Shown here: positions 27,521-36,577 of the stretch, one piece after another
Layout: the number at the start of each line of letters is the position of its first letter
Numbering within the stretch: the first letter of the stretch is position 1
From: Pseudomonadota bacterium
GTDB lineage: Bacteria > Myxococcota_A > UBA796 > GCA-2862545
Reading direction: 5' to 3'
DNA: 55,259 nucleotides
NCBI GenBank assembly: GCA_023954855.1
Contig: JAGSGY010000031.1
Span: forward strand, 1 to 55,259
Made by a program: the position numbers and the translations under genes
Notes under the pieces: model-generated
What the model was told of the DNA's origin: nothing
The model's database searches: none
The model's input: only the letters and a program-made list of their open reading frames with translations

Positions 27521-28519
27521 TCAGCGAACCCGGTACGCGTCCAGGCCGGAAGAAGGCACCTCGCGAAGGCCCTCGTCTGCGGCGAGCACGAGCAGAGCCT
27601 CGACTCCGGGCCGCTCTTCGATGAGTGCCAAGCCGGGCTCACCGAGCACCATCAACGCCGTCGCAAGGCCATCGGCCTCGGTGCAGGTCGGAGCGATCAC
27701 GGTAGCGGAGCGCATGCCGTTCGTGGTCGGCCGCCCCGTTCGTGGATCGAGGGTGTGTCCAAAGCTCTCGTCGCCGATGGTGACCCGGGAGCGGTAGTTC
27801 CCACTCGTCGCCACCGCACCGTTCCTCGGCTGAACCGCGGCGAGGAAGTCGGTACCGGGGGCGGCATCCACCGGGCGCTCGACGCCCACGGTCCACGGCC
27901 CGTTCGGACCGGACCCTGAGGTCCGCGTCTCACCGCCGACCTCGACGAGCAGATCGGACGCGCCGACTCCGGCCACCGCTGTCGCCACGCGGTCCACGGC
28001 CCAGCCCTTCGCGATGGCGGACAGGTCGAGGGCAGTGCCCCCACCGTCGACCCGGCTGACGCCATCGACACGCGACACCGCAACCCGCTGCCAGCCGGTC
28101 TGTGCGAGCGCAGCGTCCACCGCTTCATCGCTCGGGATCGCATCGGGCACGTCTCCGTGAAATCCCCACAGTTCGACCAGTGGCTGCACCGTCGGGTCGA
28201 ACGCCCCGTCCGAGTCCCGGGCGAGCGTCAAGGACGCATCGACCACGTGCGCGGTCTCCCAGCTGACATCGACAGCACCGTCCGCCGCCCGGATGCGCGC
28301 GAGATCACTGTCGTCGCGCCAGGTCGACATCGACACATCGACCTCGGCCAGCGCGGTGACGACCGCCGCTTCGACCTCAGCTTTGGGGGCATCCCCCATC
28401 CACTTCACGGTCCAGGAAGTACCGAGCCCCGTGCCCTGAAGCGACTGGGCTTCGGGAGACGGGGCTGGGGTTTCGGCCGCACACGCCACCAGCGTGAGGA
28501 CCAGCGCGACGCGGTGCAT
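27521..28519 (-). CDS. apbE: FAD:protein FMN transferase ApbE
   Basis: This encodes 332 aa. ATG 28519 sits in a TGATG overlap with the nqrF stop. The lipoprotein-type signal (ALVLTLVAC) implies action on the periplasmic face. ApbE attaches FMN from FAD to Thr residues of NqrB and NqrC. Family motifs are present: MSTWRDDSDLARI, DLSAIAKGWAVD, ATSGNYR, HTLDPRTGRP and EADGLATAL. The operon position fits the maturation of the adjacent Nqr subunits. Confidence 0.93.
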   Translation of the reverse strand: MHRVALVLTLVACAAETPAPSPEAQSLQGTGLGTSWTVKWMGDAPKAEVEAAVVTALAEVDVSMSTWRDDSDLARIRAADGAVDVSWETAHVVDASLTLARDSDGAFDPTVQPLVELWGFHGDVPDAIPSDEAVDAALAQTGWQRVAVSRVDGVSRVDGGGTALDLSAIAKGWAVDRVATAVAGVGASDLLVEVGGETRTSGSGPNGPWTVGVERPVDAAPGTDFLAAVQPRNGAVATSGNYRSRVTIGDESFGHTLDPRTGRPTTNGMRSATVIAPTCTEADGLATALMVLGEPGLALIEERPGVEALLVLAADEGLREVPSSGLDAYRVR

Positions 28520-29754
28520 CAACCGAAGTCGTCGAAGTGCACCTGGCTCTTCGGCACACCGAGATCGTCGAGCATGTTCAGCACGGCGGACAGCATCATC
28601 GGCGGCCCACAGATGTAGAACTCGCAGTCCTCGGGCGCTTCGTGCTTCGCCAGGTACTCATCGAGGAGCACCTGATGGATGAAGCCCTCGTACCCGGTCC
28701 AGTTGTCCTCGGGAAGCGCGTTCGACAGGGCCAAGTTGAACTTGAAGTTCGGGAACTCGGCCTCGATCTTGTCGAAGTGGTCCTGGTAGAACATCTCGCG
28801 CATCGAGCGCGCGCCGTACCAGTACGACACCTTGCGGTCCGTCCCCAACGTGTGGAAGAGGTGGAACAGGTGCGAGCGGAGCGGTGCCATGCCAGCACCA
28901 CCGCCGATGTAGACCATCTCGCGCTTGGTGTCCTGGATGAAGAACTCGCCGTAAGGACCCGAGACAGTGACCTTGTCGCCCGGCTTCAGGTTGAAGATGT
29001 ACGACGACGCGACTCCTGGCGGAATGCCCTCGGGACCGCGCGGCGGCGGCGAGGCAATACGCACGTTGAGCATGACGATGTTGCCCTCGGCGGGGTGGTT
29101 CGCCATCGAGTACGCGCGGTAGACATCGTCTTCTTCGTTCTTGCCGACGTAGCGCCAGAGATTGAACTTGTCCCAGTCGCCGCGGTACTCCTCACCGATG
29201 TCGAACTCGGTGTAGGGCGCGTTGTACTGCGGGATGTCAATCTGGATGTAGCCGCCGGACTGGAAGTCCATGATCTTGCCGTCATCGAGCTCGATGACGA
29301 ACTCCTTGATGAACGTGGCGACGTTGTCGTTGCTGCGCACGGTGCAGGGGAAGCGCTGAACACCGAAGATCTCTTCTTCGAGCTCGATCTTCATGTCCTG
29401 CTTGACCTTGACCTGGCAGGCCAAGCGCACGCCTTCCTTGCGCTCCTTGAGCGTCAGCTGGCCGGTCTCGGTGGCGAGGACATCGCCGCCGCCCTCGAGC
29501 ACCTTGCACTTGCACATCGCGCAGGTGCCGCCGCCGCCGCATGCGGAGGGAACGAAGATCTTCTGGCCCGCGAGGGCACTGAGCAGGGTCTGACCCGCAG
29601 GGACCTGCTTGGACTTCTCGGGGTCGTCGTTGATGAGGATGGTGACATCCCCCTCGTTGACGAGCTGCTTCTTCGCGATGAGAAGCACGGCGACCAGGCC
29701 GAGAATGACAGCCGTGAACACTGCAACGGCGGCGCCTAGCGCGATGACGTCCAT
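28519..29754 (-). CDS. nqrF: Na+-translocating NADH:quinone reductase subunit F
   Basis: This encodes 411 aa. ATG 29754 follows AGGAGT. It is the NADH-oxidising subunit and carries a [2Fe-2S] cluster and FAD. An N-terminal transmembrane helix (about 4-27) precedes the ferredoxin domain with Cys72, Cys78, Cys81 and Cys113 ([14 protein letters not shown]...LAC). The FAD-binding RAYSMAN and the NADH-binding [12 protein letters not shown] and YICGPPMM motifs follow. Length and cysteine spacing match canonical NqrF. It lies nine bases downstream of nqrE and overlaps apbE. Confidence 0.96.
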   Translation of the reverse strand: MDVIALGAAVAVFTAVILGLVAVLLIAKKQLVNEGDVTILINDDPEKSKQVPAGQTLLSALAGQKIFVPSACGGGGTCAMCKCKVLEGGGDVLATETGQLTLKERKEGVRLACQVKVKQDMKIELEEEIFGVQRFPCTVRSNDNVATFIKEFVIELDDGKIMDFQSGGYIQIDIPQYNAPYTEFDIGEEYRGDWDKFNLWRYVGKNEEDDVYRAYSMANHPAEGNIVMLNVRIASPPPRGPEGIPPGVASSYIFNLKPGDKVTVSGPYGEFFIQDTKREMVYIGGGAGMAPLRSHLFHLFHTLGTDRKVSYWYGARSMREMFYQDHFDKIEAEFPNFKFNLALSNALPEDNWTGYEGFIHQVLLDEYLAKHEAPEDCEFYICGPPMMLSAVLNMLDDLGVPKSQVHFDDFG

Positions 29755-29763
29755 GTTCGACTC

Positions 29764-30372
29764 CTAGAGCTTGATGCCGGCAAAGGCCATGAAGGCCACC
29801 GACATGAGTCCCGTCATCAGCATCGTGATGCCCAGGCCGCGAAGGCCCTCGGGAACGTTGGAGTAGCGGAGCTTGTAGCGAATGGCGGCCATCGCGACGA
29901 TTGCGAGGGCCCAGCCCACTCCGGAAGAGAAGCCGAAGACCAGCGTCTCACCGAGGTCGTACTCGCGCTCCTGCATGAACAGGCTCGTTCCGAGGATCGA
30001 GCAGTTCACAGCGATGAGCGGCAAGAAGATGCCGAGCGCGTTGTACAGCGCGGGGCTGAAGCGATCGAGCACCATCTCGACGAGCTGCACCGTCGCCGCG
30101 ATGGTCGCGATGAAGGTGATGAAGCTGAGGAACGACAGGTCGACATCCGGCAGGCCGGCCCAGGCGAGAGCCCCTTCCTTGAGCAGGAAGGTGTTCAGCA
30201 GCCAGTTGAGCGGTGCGGTGACCGTGAGCACGAAGATGACGGCCAGGCCGAGGCCGGTCGCTGTCTCGACCTTCTTGGAACAGGCCAAGAAGGAGCACAT
30301 GCCGAGGAAGTAGGCGAGAAGGATGTTCTCGACGAAGATCGACTTGACCGCGAGGGATAGATACGCTTCCAT
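29764..30372 (-). CDS. nqrE: Na+-translocating NADH:quinone reductase subunit E
   Basis: This encodes 202 aa. ATG 30372 is in a TGATG overlap with nqrD. It is a polytopic membrane protein with about six helices. The N-terminus ([37 protein letters not shown]) is diagnostic of NqrE/RnfA; NqrA/NqrB neighbours identify it as NqrE. Cys27 (GMCSFLA) and Cys120 (AVNCSIL) are suited to the membrane iron centre shared with NqrD. Confidence 0.95.
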   Translation of the reverse strand: MEAYLSLAVKSIFVENILLAYFLGMCSFLACSKKVETATGLGLAVIFVLTVTAPLNWLLNTFLLKEGALAWAGLPDVDLSFLSFITFIATIAATVQLVEMVLDRFSPALYNALGIFLPLIAVNCSILGTSLFMQEREYDLGETLVFGFSSGVGWALAIVAMAAIRYKLRYSNVPEGLRGLGITMLMTGLMSVAFMAFAGIKL

Positions 30373-31043
30373 CACGTCGCCTCCGAGTAGCCAGTCCAGG
30401 TGCGCTGCGCCCAGATCAGAAGACCGAGCAGGATGAACGCGCCCGGAGGCAGCACCATCAGGCCCATGTTCGAGTAGCCCATCGCGTAGACCGCATCGGG
30501 CACGACCTGGAAGCCGAGAAGCTTGCCAGAGCCGAGGAGCTCACGGCCGATGGCGATGAGCACCAGGATGGCGCCGTAGCCGAAGCCGTTGCCCAGACCG
30601 TCGAGGAAGGACTGCCACGGTGGGTTCGCCATGGCGAAGGCCTCGGCGCGTCCCATGATGATGCAGTTCGTGATGATCAGGCCGATGAACACCGAGAGCT
30701 CTTTGGAGAGCTCGTACATGTAGGCCTTGAGGAACTGGTCGACGACGATGACGAGCGAGGCGATGACCGACAGCTGCACGATGATGCGAATGGCCGGCGG
30801 AATCTTGTCGCGAATCAGCGAGATGACGATGTTGCTCACCGCGAGGACCGCGATGACCGCCGCAGCCATGACCAGAGCCTTGTCGACGCGAACCGTCACC
30901 GCCAGGGCCGAGCAGATGCCCAGGACCTGAACCGTGACCGGGTTGTTGTCAGACAGCGGATCGGTCACGATCTTGCGCGCCTTCTTGTCGAGTGGAAAGA
31001 GCGGGGCCTTCTTGGGCGCCAGCTCGGTAGCCGGGGAGCTCAT
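30372..31043 (-). CDS. nqrD: Na+-translocating NADH:quinone reductase subunit D
   Basis: This encodes 223 aa. ATG 31043 overlaps the nqrC stop (ATGA). It is a polytopic membrane subunit of the NqrD/RnfE family. It has the motifs [19 protein letters not shown] and [18 protein letters not shown], each with a Cys (47 and 146 region) that can ligate the central iron centre. The gene is overlapped at both ends within the operon, which supports stoichiometric expression with nqrE. Confidence 0.95.
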   Translation of the reverse strand: MSSPATELAPKKAPLFPLDKKARKIVTDPLSDNNPVTVQVLGICSALAVTVRVDKALVMAAAVIAVLAVSNIVISLIRDKIPPAIRIIVQLSVIASLVIVVDQFLKAYMYELSKELSVFIGLIITNCIIMGRAEAFAMANPPWQSFLDGLGNGFGYGAILVLIAIGRELLGSGKLLGFQVVPDAVYAMGYSNMGLMVLPPGAFILLGLLIWAQRTWTGYSEAT

Positions 31044-31777
31044 CGCTTTCCTCCGCGGAGGGACGTGAGGTAAGGGCCGTACAGCTCGAGAGCCTCGGCG
31101 ACCATGATGTCGACGCCATCACCAGTGATGGTGGCGCCAGAGACGCCGTCGACGCAGAACTGTTCAGCACCGGGGCAGAGCACCTTGGCCTCGCCCTTGA
31201 CGACGCGAATCGAGCGGGGGCTGCGGCCCTCGACGATCTTCTTGCCCTTCCACTGGTCCTTGAAGCTCGGCTGCGTGATTTCAGCGCCGAGTCCGGGGGT
31301 CTCTTTCGGAGCGAAGAAGGTGGCACCGAGCACGGTGCTCGCGTCGGGCTCGAGCGCAATGTAGCCGCTGATCGGGCCCCAGAGGCCGACGCCGTAGACC
31401 GGCAGGCCGTAGGCGCCGATCTTCTCGCCATCCTTGCGAGCGTAGACCGCGAAGAGCTCGGGGTCCGCATCGGTCCCCTTCACGGCTGCGCGAGCCGCCT
31501 CGACATCAGCGAGACCCTTGTCGGCGACAATCTTGCCGGACGGGTCGACGACCTGCACGAGAACGCGCGTGTCGTAGGCCGAGTCAATCCACTCACCCGA
31601 AGCGTTTCCGTCTTCGGGGCGAATGTCGAGGGCCTCGAGCACGCTGCCCTTGAGGTCGCGCTCGACGTTGAGGTCTTGCATGTCCTTGAGCGAGAGTGCG
31701 GCCGAGCCGACCAGCAGCGAACAGCCGATGCAGATCGCCGTCGCGAAGCCCAGGGTGTAGCCAGTTGAGAACGCCAT
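31040..31777 (-). CDS. nqrC: Na+-translocating NADH:quinone reductase subunit C
   Basis: This encodes 245 aa. An N-terminal transmembrane helix (about 8-30) is followed by a periplasmic FMN-binding domain. The covalent-FMN motif reads VSGATITGDGV with the acceptor Thr at 216. NqrC carries FMN attached by ApbE, whose gene lies in the same operon. It begins nine bases after nqrB. Confidence 0.95.
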   Translation of the reverse strand: MAFSTGYTLGFATAICIGCSLLVGSAALSLKDMQDLNVERDLKGSVLEALDIRPEDGNASGEWIDSAYDTRVLVQVVDPSGKIVADKGLADVEAARAAVKGTDADPELFAVYARKDGEKIGAYGLPVYGVGLWGPISGYIALEPDASTVLGATFFAPKETPGLGAEITQPSFKDQWKGKKIVEGRSPRSIRVVKGEAKVLCPGAEQFCVDGVSGATITGDGVDIMVAEALELYGPYLTSLRGGKR

Positions 31778-31786
31778 AGTGCCCCC

Positions 31787-32995
31787 CTACGCCGCTGCCA
31801 GGCGCGCTACGCGACGACGCGTAGTGCCCTGGACGATGTAGTAGTCGATGAGCGGTGCGAACACGTTCATGAACAGGATGGCCAGCATCATGCCCTCTGG
31901 GTACGCCGGGTTGACCACCCGGATAAGACCGCAGAGAACGCCGATGAAGAAGCCGTAGATGAGTCGTCCGAGCTCGGTCGTCGCGCTCGAGACCGGGTCG
32001 GTGGCCATGAAGACCGTGCCGAAGGCGAAGCCGCCCATCAGCAGGTGGTAGGCCGGCGGAAGCGAGAGCATGACGCCCGAGTCGGCACCGTAGACGCCGT
32101 AGGCGAAGAACGCGGTGACCGCGGACAGGCCAGCGACGCAGCCCACCATCGTGCGCCAGGAAGCGATCCCAGTGACGATGAGGAACAGCGCGCCCGCGGC
32201 GATGGCGACCGTCGAAGTCTCGCCAATGGACCCCGGCACCATGCCGAGTGCGAGGGTCTGAAGGTCGAAGCCGGCCTCGTTGAGCGCGGCCACTGCAGAG
32301 GTCTCTGCACTTGCTGCGGTCAGGAGAGGCGTTGCGCCCGTGTAGGCGTCAATCGGCGTTCCGCTGTGCGTGATCAGGTTGCTGCTACCGGCAACATCCC
32401 AGACCTTCGCGCCAGACATCTGCGCCGGGTAGGTGAAGAACAAGAACGCGCGGGCGGTGAGCGCCGGGTTCAGGATGTTCATGCCCACGCCGCCGAACAC
32501 TTCCTTGCCGATGACCACACCGAAGGCGCAGCCGACCGCGACCATCCACAGGGGAATGGTCGGGGGCAGGGTCAGCGGGAAGAGCATGGCGGTGACCAGG
32601 AAGCCCTCGCTGACCTCGTGTCCGCGCACGTGGCAGAAGATCAGCTCTGCGATGCCACCCGCCGTGTACGAAGTGATGATGATCGGCAGCATGTGGTAGG
32701 CGCCGCGCAGGAAGCAGTCGAGGCCCGAAGCCGTCAGGTTTTCGGCGCTGTACGCCTGGTACCCGATGTTGTACATGCCGAAGATGATCGCGGGCGCGAG
32801 TGCAAAGAGCACGAAGATCATCAGACGCTTCATGTCCATGTGGTCGCGGATGTGGGCGCCCTTCTCGGTGCGCTCACCCGGCGTCAGGGCGACGGTCTCG
32901 ACTCCATCAAGTGCCCACCAGAACTTGGCGAACTTGCCCTCGCCCTCGAAGTGGGGGCGCTGGGAATCGAAGAAGTTCTTGAGGAATGCCTTCAT
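31787..32995 (-). CDS. nqrB: Na+-translocating NADH:quinone reductase subunit B
   Basis: This encodes 402 aa. It is the large membrane subunit that binds riboflavin and covalent FMN and forms part of the Na+ path. The covalent-FMN motif is DAYTGATPLL (acceptor Thr222). Further typical blocks are GGVGMNILNPALTARAFLFF and NPAYPEGMMLAILFMNVFAP. About ten transmembrane helices are visible. The start codon is one base after the nqrA stop codon. Confidence 0.96.
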   Translation of the reverse strand: MKAFLKNFFDSQRPHFEGEGKFAKFWWALDGVETVALTPGERTEKGAHIRDHMDMKRLMIFVLFALAPAIIFGMYNIGYQAYSAENLTASGLDCFLRGAYHMLPIIITSYTAGGIAELIFCHVRGHEVSEGFLVTAMLFPLTLPPTIPLWMVAVGCAFGVVIGKEVFGGVGMNILNPALTARAFLFFTYPAQMSGAKVWDVAGSSNLITHSGTPIDAYTGATPLLTAASAETSAVAALNEAGFDLQTLALGMVPGSIGETSTVAIAAGALFLIVTGIASWRTMVGCVAGLSAVTAFFAYGVYGADSGVMLSLPPAYHLLMGGFAFGTVFMATDPVSSATTELGRLIYGFFIGVLCGLIRVVNPAYPEGMMLAILFMNVFAPLIDYYIVQGTTRRRVARLAAA

Positions 32996-32996
32996 C

Positions 32997-34367
32997 TCAG
33001 GCCTCTCTCTCGTAGGTGTCCAGCCCCTCGCGGAGCAAGATGTCGAAGTCGATCTTGGAGGGACAGACGTAGGAGCACAGCGCCGCTTCTTCCATCGTCA
33101 GGTCCAAGAGGCCGAGCTGAATGCTCTCCTCGAGGTCGCCGGCGATGATGCTGCGGAACAGGAACTCAGGAACGATGTCGGGGGTCGCGATGACCTTGGC
33201 GTACTGGCCAATCGGCACGATGGCGCGATGGCCGCCGTACAGGCCGGGGCGCAGGTCAAAGGTGCCTCCGCTTCCGAGCAGACCCTTGGGGTAGGCGCGG
33301 TGTGCGGACCACTTGCCGAACTGCGGAAGGGCCCAGCCAACCACTTCGCGCTCGACGGCTTCGGGAAGCACGTGCACTGCGCGGCCGTACCAGCTCGCCC
33401 AGCGGCCAGAGTCGACCTTCTCGCCGGTGAGGACGGAGCCGCGAATCCAGCGAACCTCTTCGTCGACGACGTCGCCAACGATGTGGGCGAGCGGCGCGCC
33501 AAGCACGGTGCGGACGAAGCGAGGTGTGCGAACACCGGTGCCGACCGCGGCGTAGACGCGCTCTGCGGGGAAGCGTCCCTCGAGGGCAAGCCGACCGATG
33601 AGTACGGCATCCCAAGCGGACAGGTACCAGACCTCGTTCTTGCCGCGCGGCGGGTCGACGAGGTTGACCTGAACGCCGGCGTCGCCTGCGGGGTGGGGTC
33701 CGGCGAACTCGTGGACCTGAAGTCCGAGTCCAGCGGCACCCTTCGTGAGCCCGGCCCACGCAGGATGGGCGGCGCCAGCAGGTACGGTGAGGTGGATGGA
33801 AGGCGCGAGCTTCGACAGCACGGTGACGGCTGCCTGCAGGGCATCTGCGTCGCCCTCGCCGAGGAGCTCTGCGGCACCCGGCATGAGCGGCCCCGTCTCG
33901 GTGGCGCTGATGAAGATCGCCTGCGGCGCCGAGTCAACGGCGGGGATGCGGTCGAGGGGACGCGTGCGGAGGTTGCCCCACATGCCGCCCTCGAGGAGCA
34001 GCTTGCGCGCGGCGTCCGCATCGAGAGCACCGAGCCCATCGAGCGTCCACTTCTTGAACTCGACGACGTCGTCTCCACCGCGCTCGACGACGATGTCGGT
34101 GATGACCCGACGACGACCGCGGCGGACCTCTTTGACGGTGCCGCTGACCGGAGACAGGAAGACCATCTCGGGGCTGTGCTTGTGGAAGAAGAGCGCTTCG
34201 CCGGCCTTGACGGTGTCACCTTCACGCTTGGCGAGCTTGGGGACGATCCCCTTGAACTCGACGGGCGTGTAGGCCACGGTGGCGGGGAGATCGAGCTCGA
34301 CTGCGGTGCCAGAAGCGGCGCCCGCAATGGGAATGTCGAGTCCGCGCTTGATTTGGTGCACTGACAT
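32997..34367 (-). CDS. nqrA: Na+-translocating NADH:quinone reductase subunit A
   Basis: This encodes 456 aa, the expected NqrA length, with no membrane segments. The biotinyl-lipoyl-like N-terminal part (IKRGLDIPIAG, KREGDTVKAGEALFFHK, SPVSGTVKEVRRGRRR) is characteristic. NqrA is the cytoplasmic quinone-binding subunit. It is the first gene of nqrABCDEF-apbE-nqrM. The Shine-Dalgarno sequence is weak (GGGAAACC region). Confidence 0.95.
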   Translation of the reverse strand: MSVHQIKRGLDIPIAGAASGTAVELDLPATVAYTPVEFKGIVPKLAKREGDTVKAGEALFFHKHSPEMVFLSPVSGTVKEVRRGRRRVITDIVVERGGDDVVEFKKWTLDGLGALDADAARKLLLEGGMWGNLRTRPLDRIPAVDSAPQAIFISATETGPLMPGAAELLGEGDADALQAAVTVLSKLAPSIHLTVPAGAAHPAWAGLTKGAAGLGLQVHEFAGPHPAGDAGVQVNLVDPPRGKNEVWYLSAWDAVLIGRLALEGRFPAERVYAAVGTGVRTPRFVRTVLGAPLAHIVGDVVDEEVRWIRGSVLTGEKVDSGRWASWYGRAVHVLPEAVEREVVGWALPQFGKWSAHRAYPKGLLGSGGTFDLRPGLYGGHRAIVPIGQYAKVIATPDIVPEFLFRSIIAGDLEESIQLGLLDLTMEEAALCSYVCPSKIDFDILLREGLDTYEREA

Positions 34368-34404
34368 GCTGGTTTCCCGGGGTGTCCTGCCAACTGGGTG
34401 TGGC

Positions 34405-34477
34405 GGGCGGAAGACCGCCCTTTAAGGCGCCGAGGGGGGGCGCGTCCACACACGCGACTGACGTCCCTTAAAGCGCC
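34405..34477. promoter_or_regulatory. Hairpin and repeated element upstream of the nqr operon
   Basis: A perfect GGGCGG-AAGA-CCGCCC hairpin (34405-34420) lies 38 bases upstream of nqrA. A second inverted repeat (CGCGT/ACGCG) is at 34441-34456. Two similar elements, CTTTAAGGCGCC (34420-34431) and CTTAAAGCGCC (34467-34477), lie 47 bases apart. Together they could be a leader structure or operator. No convincing -35/-10 pair was found. Confidence 0.3.
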
Positions 34478-34585
34478 GGAACAAAGTGCGATCCCAGCGT
34501 GAATTTCTCGCGAGCCCTCTGGGGCAAGAGGGAGCGTGTTTGGGGTCGATGCCCCAAGCTGGGCCGCTTCGGGGTAGTCTGGCGC

Positions 34586-35929
34586 ATGGACGCGATGGAC
34601 GAGCTCTACCAGAAGGTCGCCGCCGGGTCGCACAGCGAGGTCGAGCTACGGGCCCGTATCGGTGCGATCAAGAAACGGGTGCGTGAAGCGCGCGCGGGCA
34701 CGGCCGAGGAGCGCACGGTCGCGCTGACGGTGGCCTCTGCGATGCCCACTGAGGCACGCGCTGAGATGCTCGGCTTCTACCTGTCGGATGAACTTCCAGA
34801 CATTCGCGCACGCGCGCTCAACCTGGCCGTCGAGCTTAAGGGTGAGGGGCTCCGCGTGTTGCGTGCCGCGTGCCTGATTCCGCACGCCGATGTGGCCGTG
34901 CCCGCGCTCGCCCTGATCACGCGCGGCGTGGACAAGACCTCGACGGGCCGAATCATGCGCCTGCTGTCCTCTGGCAATCCGAAGATTCGCGCGGCAGCGG
35001 CTCGCTTTCTGGGACACGCTGGCGGCCCCGCGGTCATTCCGCGCCTGACTCGTTTGCTCGCCGACCCCTACCGCGAGGTCTCCTATGCGGCCGAGGTCGG
35101 CATCGAGCGCCTCCGCGGCGAGCGGACAAAGCGGCCCCCGATGAACTGGTGGGACGCCCCCGAGCTCGAGGACGAGCAGCCCGAAGAAGACGAAGAGGAG
35201 AACGAGGTGGTCGAGCTCGACACCGCCGATCTTCCTCCTCCGCCCCCCATCGACGGTCTGGGCGACCTCGGCGGACTCGGGTCGCTCGCAGCGCTGGCAC
35301 CTCCGAAGCCTGCAGGCGCGACCCAGCGTCCACGTCGGCCCGCCCCGCGACATCAGCGCACGGCCGCACCGAGCCCCGCTCCGCAGCCCCTGACGCGCAG
35401 GCCCCCGCTGGATTGGGAGCCTGAAGACGCCGCACTACTGCCGACTCCCCTACCTACAGAGGCGTACGCGCTCGCGAAGCTGCTCTCACTCGTGTCCGCC
35501 TCGGATCGCGCATCCTTACTGGGTCCCCTCTCGGCGGACAGTGAGGCCCGTGCCGCCATCGACCGACTCGCACGCTCGCAGGCAATCCCCGAGCGCACCG
35601 CCGCAGCGCTCGCCATCGGCGGTCTGAAGATGGGTGCCCGGCTGCCGCTGTTGACCCGCATGTTCCGAGACGCCGATCCTCGCGTGCGCTCCGCCGCCGC
35701 CGCTGCAATGGCCCCACTGGCAGGCGCAAGCGCGCTCGCTCAGCTGTCGCGCCTGTTCAGCGACTCGAGCCCGGCCGTGCGCCGTGCTGCCGCACTCGCG
35801 CTCGCGAAGGCGGCCAGCCGCATCGATCATGTCGGGTTTGCCCAGAACGCGCTGTCCCGACTCGACGCCGATCCCGACGACGGGGTAGCAGAGGCCCGAG
35901 AGACTGCCAGGCAGATCCTCGGAGGCTGA
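34586..35929 (+). CDS. HEAT-repeat protein
   Basis: This encodes 447 aa. ATG 34586 (MDAMDELYQKV) is preferred to an upstream in-frame ATG because the extension is basic and non-helical. HEAT-like helical pairs cover about residues 50-200 (IRARALNLAVEL, IRAAAARFLGHAGG, REVSYAAEVGIERLRGE) and about 310-440 (VRSAAAAAMAPL, VRRAAALALAKAA). They are separated by an acidic then Pro/Ala-rich linker (DEQPEEDEEENE, LPPPPPIDGLG). There is no signal peptide. It probably acts as a cytoplasmic scaffold. It ends four bases before rnhB and may be co-transcribed with it. Confidence 0.8.
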   Translation: MDAMDELYQKVAAGSHSEVELRARIGAIKKRVREARAGTAEERTVALTVASAMPTEARAEMLGFYLSDELPDIRARALNLAVELKGEGLRVLRAACLIPHADVAVPALALITRGVDKTSTGRIMRLLSSGNPKIRAAAARFLGHAGGPAVIPRLTRLLADPYREVSYAAEVGIERLRGERTKRPPMNWWDAPELEDEQPEEDEEENEVVELDTADLPPPPPIDGLGDLGGLGSLAALAPPKPAGATQRPRRPAPRHQRTAAPSPAPQPLTRRPPLDWEPEDAALLPTPLPTEAYALAKLLSLVSASDRASLLGPLSADSEARAAIDRLARSQAIPERTAAALAIGGLKMGARLPLLTRMFRDADPRVRSAAAAAMAPLAGASALAQLSRLFSDSSPAVRRAAALALAKAASRIDHVGFAQNALSRLDADPDDGVAEARETARQILGG

Positions 35930-35933
35930 CCAC

Positions 35934-36575
35934 GTGCGTATCTTGGGAATCGATGAAGCCGGCCGCGGCTGCGTTCTGGGGCCTCTCGTCGTAGGCGCCT
36001 ACCTATTCGACGGCGACGAGAGCATCCTGCGTGACGCCGGAGCCGACGACAGCAAGCGCCTCTCCGCGAAGAAGAGGATCAAGGTGAGAGCCTCCCTCGA
36101 CGCGTTGGGCGAGCACGCGATCGTCGCGATCACGCCCCACCAGATCGACCATGGCAACCTCAACACCCTCGAAGAGGAAGCGATCGTCGATCTCATCCGT
36201 CGGTTCCGGCCTGACGAGGTGCGCATCGATGCTCTCGGCCCTCCGCGAGGCATTCCCAAGGTGATCGCGCGCCTGCAGGCACAGCTCGACTTCACACCGA
36301 AGTGGATCATGGAGCCAAAAGCAGACCACACCTACGCCGTGGTGGGCGCCGCCTCGATCTACGCCAAGACCACACGTGACGGCGCCCTCGACGCCATTCG
36401 CGAGGCTCACGGTGCGCTCGGCTCCGGCTACCCGTCCGACCCGAAGACCCGCGGCTGGATGCTCGAGTGGGCCAAGACCGGCGAGGACTGGCCCGACTTT
36501 GTACGCACGCGCTGGGGCACGGTGCAGGCCATCGCCCAACAAGCCCTATTCGGCGCCCAGACCCCGGGAGACTGA
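35934..36575 (+). CDS. rnhB: Ribonuclease HII, archaeal-type
   Basis: This encodes 213 aa. GTG 35934 follows GGAGG. RNase HII cleaves RNA in RNA/DNA hybrids and removes misinserted ribonucleotides. Catalytic acids Asp7, Glu8 (GIDEAGRG), Asp99 (RIDALGPP) and Asp131 (KADHTYAVVGAASIYAKTTRD) are in place. The block GSGYPSDPKTR (163-173) followed by WPDFVRTRWGT is typical of archaeal RNase HII; bacterial enzymes have an HKGYGT-type segment there. The gene sits between the HEAT protein and a membrane protein on the same strand. Confidence 0.9.
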   Translation: MRILGIDEAGRGCVLGPLVVGAYLFDGDESILRDAGADDSKRLSAKKRIKVRASLDALGEHAIVAITPHQIDHGNLNTLEEEAIVDLIRRFRPDEVRIDALGPPRGIPKVIARLQAQLDFTPKWIMEPKADHTYAVVGAASIYAKTTRDGALDAIREAHGALGSGYPSDPKTRGWMLEWAKTGEDWPDFVRTRWGTVQAIAQQALFGAQTPGD

Positions 36576-36577
36576 GA

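Noticed and set aside
28519-34367. RNF complex instead of NQR
   Set aside because: RNF shares homologs of subunits B-E, but the presence of NqrA, NqrF with the NADH/FAD domain, ApbE and NqrM identifies Na+-NQR. No RnfB or RnfC is present.
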